Positions 21,016-31,117 of a stretch of 64,000 nt of DNA are shown one piece after another. Both the position numbers and the translations under genes were made by a program. Source of the stretch: Triticum aestivum (taxonomy: Eukaryota > Streptophyta > Magnoliopsida > Poales > Poaceae); NCBI RefSeq assembly GCF_018294505.1, contig NC_057795.1:524277184-524341183 (forward strand), written 5' to 3'. The notes beneath the pieces are model-generated. The model made no database searches. It worked only from the letters and a program-made list of their open reading frames with translations, and was not told where the DNA came from. Position 1 is the first letter of the stretch; each line of letters begins with the position of its first letter.

Positions 21016-22260
21016 ATGGCTCGTGCTGTTGCTTCCCTGTGTTATTTTGATATGGTTCCTAGAGAAAATGTGTTGAAAGATGTTAGTAGCAATGATGCGG
21101 ACTGGATCCGTGATCTGAGGATTATCCTCATTGCTGCATAGAAGAATTATGTCCTTGATGCACCGCTAGGTGACAGACCTATTGCAGGAGCAGATGCAAA
21201 CATTATGAACGTTTAGCTAGCTCAATATGATGACTACTTGATAGTTAAGTGCACCATGCTTAACGGCTTAGAATCGGGACTTCAAAGACGTTTTGAACGT
21301 CGTGGACCATATGAGATGTTCAGGAGTTGAAGTTAATATTTCAAGCAAATACCCGAGTTGTGAGATATGAAGTCTCCAACAAGTTCTATAGCTAAAAGAT
21401 GGAGGAGAATCGCTCAACTAGTGAGCATGTGCTCAGATTGTCTGGGGTACTACAATCGCTTGAATCAAGTGGGAGTTAATCTTCCAGATAAGATAGTGAT
21501 TGACAGAATTCTCTAGTCACCATCACCAAGTTAGTAGAACTTCGTTGATGAACTATAATATGCAAGGGATAACGGAAACAACTCCCAAGCTCTTCGTGAT
21601 GATGAAAGCTGCGGAGGTAGAAATCAAGAAGGAGCATCAAGTGTTGATGGTTAACAAGACCACTAGTTTCAAGAAAAAGGGCAAAGGGAAGAAAAAGGGG
21701 AACTTCAAGAAGAACGGCAAGCAAGTTGCTGCTCAAGAGAAGAAACCCAAGTCTGGACCTAAGCCTGAAACTGAGTGCTTCTACTGCAAGCAGACTGGTC
21801 ACTGGAAGCGGAACTGCCCCAAGTATTTGGCGGATAAGAAGGATGGCAAGGTGAACAAAGGTATATGTGATATACATGTTATTGATGTGTACCTTACTAG
21901 AGCTCGCAGTAGCACCTGGGTATTTGATACTGGTTCTGTTGCTAATATTTGCAACTCGAAACAGGGACTACAGAATAAGCGGGCACTGGCAAAGGACGAG
22001 GTGACGATGCGCGTGGGAAACGGTTCCAAAGTCGATGTGATCGCAGTCGGCACGCTACCTCTACATCTACCTTCGGGATTAATATTAGACCTAAGTAATT
22101 GTTATTTGGTGCCAGCGTTGAGCATGAACATTATATCTGGATCTTGTTTAATGCGAGACGGTTATTCATTTAAATCAGAGAATAATGGTTGTTCTATTTA
22201 TATGAGTAATATCTTTTATGGTCATGCACCCTTGAAGAGTGGTCTATTTTTATTGAATCT
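21016..22260 (+). pseudogene. E3 gag and protease, broken
   Basis: ATG at 21016 begins MARAVASLCYFDMVPRENVL. TAG at 21139-21141 and TAG at 21214-21216 are followed by a frameshift near 21318 and more lesions to about 21500. From 21500 a clean frame gives EVEIKKEHQVLMVNKTTSFK, a Lys-rich segment, the CCHC zinc knuckle CFYCKQTGHWKRNC (21776-21817) and the protease active site VFDTG (Asp codon 21926-21928). A single missing base near 22260 shifts the frame before integrase. Gag coats the RNA; the protease would mature the polyprotein. The first two stops fit CAG to TAG and TGG to TAG changes. Confidence 0.88.
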
Positions 22261-25005
22261 GATAGTAGTAATACACATATTCATAATGTTGAAGCCAAAA
22301 GATGCAGAGTTGATAATGAAAGTGCAACTTATTTGTGGCACTGTCGTTTAGGTCATATCGGTATAAAGCGCATGAAGAAACTCCATACCGATGGACTTTT
22401 GGAACCACTTGATTATGAATCACTTGGTACTTGCGAACCGTGCCTCATGGGCAAGATGACTAAAACACCGTTCTCCGGTACTATGGAGAGAGCAACAGAT
22501 TTGTTGGAAATCATACATACCGATGTATGTGGCCCGATGAATATTGAGGCTCGTGGCGGATATCGTTATTTTCTCACCTTCACAGATGATTTAAGCAGAT
22601 ATGGGTATATTTACTTAATGAAACATAAGTCTGAAACATTTGAAAAGTTCAAAGAATTTCAGAGTGAAGTTGAAAATCATCGTAACAAGAAAATAAAGTT
22701 TCTACGATCTGATCGTGGAGGAGAATATTTGAGTTACGAGTTTGGTGTACATTTGAAAAACTGTGGAATAGTTTCGCAACTCACGCCACCCGGAACACCA
22801 CAGCGTAATGGTGTGTCCGAACGTCGTAATCGTACTTTACTAGATATGGTGCGATCTATGATGTCTCTTACTGATTTACCGCTATCATTTTGGGGATATG
22901 CTTTAGAGACGGCCGCATTCACGTTAAATAGGGCACCATCAAAATCCGTTGAGACGACGCCTTATGAACTGTGGTTTGGCAAGAAACCAAAGTTGTCGTT
23001 TCTTAAAGTTTGGGGCTGCGATGCTTATGTGAAAAAGCTTCAACCTGATAAGCTCGAACCCAAATCGGAGAAATGTGTCTTCATAGGATACCCAAAGGAA
23101 ACTGTTGGGTACACCTTCTATCACAGATCCGAAGGCAAAACATTCGTTGCTAAGAATGGATCATTTCTAGAGAAGGAGTTTCTCTCGAAAGAAGTGAGTG
23201 GGAGGAAAGTAGAACTTGACGAGGTAACTGTACCTGCTCCCTTACTGGAAAGTAGTTCATCACAGAAAACTGTTTCAGTGACACCTACACCAGTTAGTGA
23301 GGAAGCCAATGATAATGATCATGAAACTTCAGATCAAGATACTACTGAACCGCGTAGATCAACCAGAGTAAGATCCGCACCAGAGTGGTACGGTAATCCT
23401 GTTCTGGAGGTCATGCTACTAGATCATGATGAACCTACGAACTATGAAGAAGCGATGGTGAGCCCAGATTCCGTAAAGTGGCTTGAAGCCATGAAATCTG
23501 AGATGGGATCCATGTATGAGAACAAAGTATGGACTTTGGTTGACTTGTCCGATGATCGGCAAGCAATTGAGAATAAATGGATTTTTAAGAAGAAGACTGA
23601 CGCTGATGGTAATGTTACTGTCTACAAAGCTCGACTTGTCGCAAAAGGTTTTCGGCAAGTTCAAGGAATTGACTACGATGAGACCTTCTCACCCGTAGCG
23701 ATGCTTAAGTCTGTCCGAATCATGTTAGCAATTGCCGCATTTTATGATTATGAAATTTGGCAAATGGATGTCAAAACTGCATTCCTGAATGGATTTCTGG
23801 AAGAAGAGTTGTATATGATGCAACCAGAAGGTTTTGTCGATCCAAAGGGAGCTAACAAAGTGTGCAAGCTCCAGCGATCCATTTATGGACTGGTGCAAGC
23901 CTCTCGGAGTTGGAATAAACGTTTTGATAGTGTGATCAAAGCATTTGGTTTTATACAGACTTTCGGAGAAGCCTGTATTTACAAGAAAGTGAGTGGGAGC
24001 TCTGTAGCATTTCTGATATTATATGTGGATGACATATTACTGATTGGAAATGATATAGAATTTCTGGATAGCATAAAGGGATACTTGAATAAAAGTTTTT
24101 CAATGAAAGACCTCGGTGAAGCTGCTTACATATTAGGCATTAAGATCTATAGAGATAGATCAAGACGCTTAATTGGACTTTCACAAAGCACATACCTTGA
24201 CAAAATTTTGAAGAAGTTCAAAATGGATCAAGCGAAGAAAGGGTTCTTGCCTGTGTTACAAGGTGTGAAATTGAGTAAGACTCAATGCCCGACCACTGCA
24301 GAAGATAGAGAGAATATGAAAGATGTTCCCTATGCATCAGCCATAGGCTCTATCATGTATGCAATGCTGTGTACCAGACCTGATGTGTGCCTTGCTATAA
24401 GTTTAGCAGGGAGGTACCAAAGTAATCCAGGAATGGATCACTGGACAGCGGTCAAGAACATCCTGAAATACCTGAAAAGGACTAAGGATATGTTTCTCGT
24501 ATATGGAAGTGACAAAGAGCTCATCGTAAAAGGTTACGTTGATGCAAGCTTTGACACTGATCCGGACGATTCTAAATCGCAAACCGGATACGTGTTTACA
24601 TTAAACGGTGGAGCTGTCAGTTGGTGCAGTTCTAAACAAAGCGTCGTAGCGGGATCTACATGTGAAGCGGAATACATAGCTGCTTCGGAAGCAGCAAATG
24701 AAGGAGTCTGGATGAAGGAGTTCATATCCGATCTAGGTGTCATACCTAGTGCATCGGGTCCAATGAAAATCTTTTGTGACAATACTGGTGCAATTGCCTT
24801 GGCAAAGGAATCCAGATTTCACAAAAGGACCAAACACATCAAGAGACGCTTCAACTCCATCCGGGATCTAGTCCAGGTGGGAGACATAGAGATTTGCAAG
24901 ATACATACGGATCTGAATGTTGCAGACCCGTTGACTAAGCCTCTTCCACGAGCAAAACATGATCAGCACCAAAGCTCCATGGGTGTTAGATTCATTACAG
25001 TGTAA
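22261..25005 (+). pseudogene. E3 integrase-RT-RNase H polyprotein
   Basis: An 890-codon open frame is marked from an internal Met at 22333. Residues 3-37 are the zinc-binding GAG-pre-integrase block (HCRLGH, CEPC). The integrase core has D64, D127 and E163 (D-35-E spacing). The RT has QMDVKTAFLNG with catalytic D479 and YVDD at 564-567. RNase H has D737, E779 and D816 and ends near DPLTKPL. All catalytic residues are present, so this half looks functional. It lies one frame from gag-protease because of the indel near 22260. A GLKQASRSWN-type block reads GLVQASRSWN (a remembered comparison). These enzymes copy the RNA and insert the DNA. Confidence 0.93.
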
Positions 25006-25027
25006 TCTAGATTATTGACTCTAGTGC

Positions 25028-25038
25028 AAGTGGGAGAC
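25028..25038 (+). other. E3 polypurine tract
   Basis: CAAGTGGGAGAC-type purine tract immediately before the 3' LTR. Confidence 0.8.
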
Positions 25039-26779
25039 TGAAGGAAATATGCCCTAGAGGCAATAATAAAGTTATTATTTATTTCCTTATAATCATGATA
25101 AATGTTTATTATTCATGCTAGAATTGTATTTACCGGAAACATAATACATGTGTGAATACATAGACAAACAGAGTGTCACTAGTATGCCTCTACTTGACTA
25201 GCTCGTTAATCAAAGATGGTTATGTTTCCTAACCATGAACAATGAGTTGTTATTTGATTAACGAGGTCACATCATTAGTAGAATGATCTGATTGACATGA
25301 CCCATTCCATTAGCTTAGCACCCGATCGTTTAGTATGTTGCTATTGCTTTCTTCATGACTTATACATGTTCCTATGACTATGAGATTATGCAACTCCCGT
25401 TTACCGGAGGAACACTTTGGGTACTACCAAACGTCACAACGTAACTGGGTGATTATAAAGGAGTACTACAGGTGTCTCCAATGGTCGATGTTGGGTTGGC
25501 GTATTTCGAGATTAGGATTTGTCACTCCGATTGTCGGAGAGGTATCTCTGGGCCCTCTCGGTAATACACATCACATAAGCCTTGCAAGCATTACAACTAA
25601 TATGTTAGTTGTGAGATGATGTATTACGGAACGAGTAAAGAGACTTGCCGGTAACGAGATTGAACTAGGTATTGGATACCGACGATCGAATCTCGGGCAA
25701 GTAACATACCGATGACAAAGGGAACAACGTATGTTGTTATGCGGTCTGACCGATAAAGATCTTCGTAGAATATGTAGGAGCCAATATGGGCATCCAGGTC
25801 CCGCTATTGGTTATTGACCAGAGACGTGTCTCGGTCATGTCTACATTGTTCTCGAACCCGTAGGGTCCGCACGCTTAAGGTTACGATGACAGTTATATTA
25901 TGAGTTTATGCATTTTGATGTACCGAAGGTTGTTCGGAGTCCCGGATGTGATCACGGACATGACGAGGAGTCTCGAAATGGTCGAGACATAAAGATTGAT
26001 ATATTGGAAGTCTATGTTTGGACATCGGAAGTGTTCCGGGTGAAATCGGGATTTTACCGGGTTACCGGGAGGTTACCGGAACCCCCCGGGAGCCATATGG
26101 GCCATCATGGGCCTTAGTGGAAAGGAGAAAGGGGCAGCCCAAGGGGGCTGCGCGCCTCCCCCCTTCCCCTAGTCCTATTAGGACTAGGAGAGGTGGCCGG
26201 CCACCCTTCTCCTCTTTCCCCCTTTGGGGATTCCTAGTTGGAATAGGATTGGAGGGGAGTCCTACTCCCGGTAGGAGTAGGACTCCTCCTGCGCCACCTC
26301 CTCCTGGCCGGCGCCTCCTCCCCCCCTTGGCTCCTTTATATACGGAGGCAGGGGCACCTCTAAACACACAAGTTGACACAAGTTGATCCACGTGATCGAT
26401 TCCTTAGCCGTGTGCGGTGCCCCCTGCCACCATATTCCTCGATAATACTGTAGCGGAGTTTAGGCGAAGCCCTGCTGCTGTAGTTCATCAAGATCGTCAC
26501 CACGCCGTCGTGCTGACGAAACTCTTCCCCGACACTTTGCTGGATCGGAGTCCGGGGATCGTCATCGAGCTGAACGTGTGCTCGAACTCGGAGGTGCCGT
26601 AGTTTCGGTGCTTGATCGGTTGGATCGTGAAGACGTACGACTACTTCCTCTACGTCGTGTCATCGCTTCCGCAGTCGGTCTGCGTTGGGTACGTAGACAA
26701 CACTCTCCTCTCGTTGCTATGCATCTCATGATCCTGTGTGCGCGTAGGAAAATTTTTGAAATTACTACGAAACCCAACA
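25039..26779 (+). repeat. E3 3' LTR (1741 bp)
   Basis: Near-identical to 18045-19785. Ends CCCAACA. Confidence 0.95.
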
Positions 26780-26784
26780 GTTAC
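26780..26784. repeat. E3 target-site duplication, right (GTTAC)
   Basis: Partner of 18040-18044. Confidence 0.95.
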
Positions 26785-27707
26785 TAGTCCAGAATCAGAA
26801 CCAAGGCAACAACAACAACAACCCACCACCACCGCCCCTTGTTGATCACCTAGCCCATTTTCTAAGGTTGAATCCGTCGGTGTTCTCTAGTAGCACCAAG
26901 ATGATTGTTGCGGATGATTGGCTCCGCAAGATTGGAAGAGAGCTGACCACTGCAGGATGCACAGATGTGGAGAGAGTGCGTTTTGCCACACATTAGCTTG
27001 ATGGACCCGCAACATCATGGTGGGAGAATTTCACCGCCACTTACCCCATTGACATTGTTACATGGGATCAGTTTCAACAGGCTTTCCGCACTGCCCATGT
27101 TTCAGCAGGAGCTATGAGCATGAAGAAGCATGAGTTTCGCAACTTGCGCCAAGGAGGACGTACAGTGGGCCAGTATGTGGATGATTTTAGCAAGTTAGCA
27201 CGCTATGCCCCTGATGACGTAGCTACATATGCCGCTAAGTAGGAGAAATTTCTGGAAGGACTGAATGATGAGCTGAGCATGCAGTTGATGGTGGCAACAT
27301 TCAAAAACTACCAGGAGTTGGTAGACAGGGCTCTTATGATTGAAGGCAAGAAGCAACAGATTGATAATCGCAAGAGGAAGTATGGACATGGGAGGTACAC
27401 TTCAGGAGCTCATCAGAAGCCCCGCTATTCCCCGTACTAGGGAGGACATACCCACAACCATGGAGGACACACGCACAATGGAGCAAGTTCGCACAACCAT
27501 AGTGGCCCCAAGAATGGCAATGGGAATGGAGGAAGCAGCAGCCAGAACCATTCCAACCCTTCAACACCAACCAAGAGGGATCTGAGCCACATTACCTGTT
27601 TCAAGTGCCAGAAGACTGGACATTATTCCAATGAATGTCCTGAAGCGAAGAATGGAAATGGCAATGGAGGTTTTGCCAAGAAGCCCAACCCCTTCACCAA
27701 AGGTCAG
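26785..27707 (+). pseudogene. E1 gag, main part with three nonsense codons
   Basis: Continues the frame of 17960-18044. An Asn/Pro-rich linker is followed by HFLRLNPSVFSSST, the retrotrans_gag blocks SWWENF, FRNLRQGGRTVGQYVDDFSK and KFLEGLNDELS, then a Gly/His/Asn-rich stretch and the zinc knuckle [14 protein letters not shown] (27597-27638). TAG codons at 26994, 27240 and 27438 interrupt it; family context suggests Gln in each place. The frame then runs without break into the protease. Confidence 0.88.
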
Positions 27708-29246
27708 GTGAACCACATCAGCTTGGAGGAGATTGAGGATCAACCCGACACAGTTGTCGGTAAGTTTTTGATTAATGCATTTACCACACTTGTTCTTTTC
27801 GATACTGGTGCATCGCATTCATACATATCGAGGGGATTTGTGGACAAGTTTAAGTTGCCAACCCAAGCCCTTAGGTCACCCATGTTAGTAAGCTTGCCAG
27901 GAGCAGAGTATATGTCCAGCCGATGGTGTGATAGGTTACCCTTAACCATTGGTAGCCATGTGTTTCCCTTTGACCTAATAATTTTGGAGTCACAAGGTTT
28001 GGATATAATATTAGGCATGGATTGGTTATCGAAGTATGGGGGAAACATTGATTGTGCTAGTAAGTTGATATGCCTCACCACCCCGGAAGGAAGGAGGATC
28101 AAGTATGTATCCCGGCATGTCCCGAAGAGGACTCAAGTGAATTCCTTATCAAGAGTTGTACAGGAGGAAGTACTAGTGGTGAAGGATTACCCTGACGTAT
28201 TTTCGGAGGAGTTACCAGGCATGCCACCGGATCGAGACATCAAGATTTTGATTGAGCTATTGCAAGGCACCGGGCCAATATCCAAGAGACCGTATCGGAT
28301 GCCCGCACAAGATTTGGAGGAAATTAAGAAGCAGATTAAGGAGTTACTGGATAAAGGTTACATTCGACCAAGTTCGTCACCTTGGGGAGCCCCAGTGCTT
28401 CTAGTGGAGAAGAAGGATGGATCTTTAAGGATGGTTGTTGATTATCGTGCGTTGAACGAGGTGACGATCAAGAACAAATACCCTCTGCCGATGATCAATG
28501 ATTTGTTTGAGCAGTTGCAAGGAGCTAAAGTCTTCTCTAAGATTGATCTTCGATCAGGTTATCACCAGTTGAAGATCCGAGAGCAGGATATACCTAAGAC
28601 AGCTTTTACCACAAGGTACGGGCTATATGAGTATACCGTTATGTCATTTGGTCTGACTAACACGCCTGCCTATTTCATGAACATGATGAACAAGGTGTTT
28701 ATGGAGTTTTTGGATAAGTTCCTCGTGGTGTTCATTGATGATATATTGGTCTACTCGAAGAACGAAGAGGAACATAAGGAGCATTTGCGTTTGGTTCTTG
28801 AGAAGCTCAGAGAACATCAGTTGTATGCCAAGTTCAGGAAATGTGAGTGTTGGTTAAAGGAAGTTGGATTTCTTGGACATGTTATATCCGGAGAAGGAAT
28901 AGCCATAGACCCTACCAAGGTTGCTTCAGTGACTAAATGGGTGGCACCCACATCAGTTGGAGAGATCATAAGTTTTTCTGGACTCGCAGGATATTATCAA
29001 AGGTTCATTGAGAATTTCTCCAGGATTGCAAAGCCCATGACGGAGCTATTGAAGAAGGACACCAAGTTTAAATGGACTGAGGAGTGTGAAGCCAGTTTTC
29101 CGGAGTTGAAGAAACGTTTGGTTCCAACCCTAGTGTTGATTCTCCCAGACCAACGGAAGGATTATCAAGTGTATTGCGACGCTTCGCGTCGAGGACTTGG
29201 AGCAGTGCTTATGCAGGAAGGAAGAGTTGTATCATATGCCTCATGA
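27708..29246 (+). pseudogene. E1 protease and reverse transcriptase
   Basis: A 512-codon open stretch, in frame with gag; the Met at 27708 is internal. Protease active site FDTGAS with Asp32. [52 protein letters not shown] (catalytic D280), [12 protein letters not shown] and [12 protein letters not shown] (D344, D345). RNase H begins with [15 protein letters not shown]. It ends at TGA 29244-29246, where relatives have Arg (SYASRQLKPHE-like), so the stop is a CGA to TGA change. All visible catalytic residues of protease and RT are intact. Confidence 0.92.
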
Positions 29247-29878
29247 CAGCTTAAACCTCATGAGTTGAATTATGTTACACATGATTTGGAGTTAGCAGCC
29301 GTGTGCATGCGTTGAAGACATGGAGAAATTTTCTCATCGGAAACCATTATGAGGTATACACGGATCATAAGAGTTTGAAATTTATCTTCACGCAGAAGGA
29401 GTTGAACCTTAGGCAAAGGAGATGGTTGGAGCTCATCAAGGATTATGATATGAAATTGCACTATCATCCCGGAAAGGCCAATGTCATAGCAGATGCGTTC
29501 AGCCGCAAGAGTTATATTAACACGCTCATAACCGAAGAATTGCCTAAGGAGTTAGCAGATGATCTTCGAGAGTTATATTTGGAGATAGTTCCAAGAGGTT
29601 ATGTTGCAGCATTGGAAATTCAGTACACTTTGATGGGTAAGATAAGAGAAGTCCAGAAGACTGACAATGAGATTGCCGAGATAAAGGAAAGGATGAGCAA
29701 AGGAAAGGCTAAAGGATTCCGTGAGGATGAGCACGACACTTTATGGTTTGAGGATATCTTTTATGTGCCTAATGACCTCGATATCTGGAAGTTGATTCTG
29801 CAAGAGGCCCATGATTTGCTGTATTCGGTTCACCCAGGAAACACTAAGATGTATCTGGATTTAAAGGAAAGTTTCTAG
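29247..29878 (+). pseudogene. E1 RNase H, second half
   Basis: After the TGA the frame gives [20 protein letters not shown] base is missing near 29301, and the reading continues from 29303 with [33 protein letters not shown] and [15 protein letters not shown], the conserved RNase H end. The H2C2 zinc region of integrase begins about 29795 ([20 protein letters not shown]). A TAG at 29876-29878 replaces a Trp expected in FWW. Confidence 0.88.
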
Positions 29879-31105
29879 TGGACAGAAATGAAGAAGGGTA
29901 TTGCCGAGTATGTAGCAGTATGTGATGTATGTCAGAGAGTTAAGGCGGAGCATTAGAAGCCAGCTGGATTGCTACAGCCATCACCGATACCCGAATGGAA
30001 GTGGGATAAGCTTGGCATGGATTTTATCACTGGATTGCCCATGACTCGTTCAGGCTATGACTCTATTTGGGTTGTAGTCGATCATTTGTCGAAAGTAGCT
30101 CATTTCATCCCGGTGAAGACCACCTATACGAGTGCTAAGTTGGCAAAGATATACCTGACCAGGATCATATGTCTGCATGGAGTTCCGAGGACCATTGTAT
30201 CAGATAGAGGGACCCAGTTCACTTCAAAGTTTTGGAATCAGTTGCATGAAACTTTGGGTACCAGGCTAGAGTTCAGTACAACCTTTCATCCATAGACAGA
30301 TGGACAGACCGAGAGAGTCAATCAGATTCTGGAGGACATGTTGAGAGCTTGTGCGCTAGATTATGGATCTAGTTGGGACAACAATTTGCCGTATGCAGAG
30401 TTCTCTTATAACAACAGTTATCAAGCCAGTTTGAAGATGGCCCCTTTCGAAGCTTTGTATGGAAGGAGGTGCAGGACACCGTTATCATGGGATGAAGTTG
30501 GAGATCGACAGTTGTTCGAACCAGATTTAATCAAAAACTCTGAAGAGAAGGTTAAGTTGATTCGAGACAGACTCAAGGTAGCCCAGCCCAGGCAGAAGAG
30601 TTATGCGGATTCCAAATGCAAGGAGATAGTTTACGAAGTCGGAGACATAGTATATCTTCGCGTGTCCCCGCTTCGAGGAGTTAAGCATTTTGGAGTCAAG
30701 GGAAAGCTAGCACCACTTTTTGTGGGACCATATAGAGTTTTGGAACGCGTGGGAGAAGTTGCATACAAGCTGGAATTGCCAGAAGGATTGTCAGGAGTTC
30801 ATGATGTGTTTCATGTTTACCAGTTGAAGAAGTGCCACGCGGAGATGGCCGATATTCCTCTGAGAGATACAGTGCCACTGGAAGCAATTCAGTTAGACAT
30901 TGATTTGACCTATGAAGAGAAGCTAGTCAAGATTCTCAAGTTTTCCAGCCGAGTTACTCGCAGCAAGGTTATCAAGTTTTGCAAAGTTCAGTGGAGCCAC
31001 CATACCGAGGAGGAAGCCACCTGGGAGCGAGAAGAAGACCTCCGTAGAGACCACCCAAACCTTTTTGCTGACCAACCCGAATCTCGAGGGCGAGATTCAT
31101 CTTAA
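29879..31105 (+). pseudogene. E1 integrase with GPY/F motif and chromodomain
   Basis: The frame continues with CDVCQRVKAEH, TAG (29954-29956), then the core KWDKLGMDFITGLP (first Asp), IVSDRGTQFTSKFW (second Asp), TAG (30293-30295) and TDGQTERVNQ (Glu). The open part 30338-31105 holds the GPY/F module (GPYRVLERVGEVAYKLEL, residues about 130-148) and a C-terminal chromodomain (about 192-243; VIKFCKVQWSHHTEEEATWE). Chromodomains guide insertion to histone-marked heterochromatin in chromoviruses. The two stops fit CAG to TAG changes. Confidence 0.92.
31079..31098 (+). repeat. Inverted repeat just before the E1 PPT
   Basis: GAATCTCG-AGGG-CGAGATTC overlaps the last integrase codons. E6 has the same arms at 51892-51910. 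Confidence 0.7.
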
Positions 31106-31111
31106 GGGGGG
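31104..31111 (+). other. E1 polypurine tract
   Basis: AAGGGGGG, six bases before the LTR start at 31118. Confidence 0.8.
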
Positions 31112-31117
31112 TTGGTT

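Larger units (their letters stand above)
18045..26779 (+). mobile_element. E3: Ty1/Copia element, Angela/BARE/WIS-like
   Basis: 8735 bp with two 1741-bp LTRs, a degenerate tRNA-Met-type PBS, a 1.2-kb leader, gag with CCHC knuckle, protease, integrase, RT, RNase H (Copia order, integrase before RT), PPT and an exact GTTAC duplication. The LTR start AAATATGCCCTAGAGGCAAT is typical of the most abundant wheat/barley Copia group. The LTRs differ by nine substitutions and two 1-bp indels by eye, so insertion is recent (about 0.2 Myr at 1.3e-8 per site per year). Yet gag has stops and frameshifts and there is one frameshift before integrase. Confidence 0.96.

Noticed and set aside
27340..27585. ORF with MKARSNRLIIARGSMDMGGT
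   Set aside because: It is an alternative frame of E1 gag. The gag frame with the zinc knuckle runs through the same bases.
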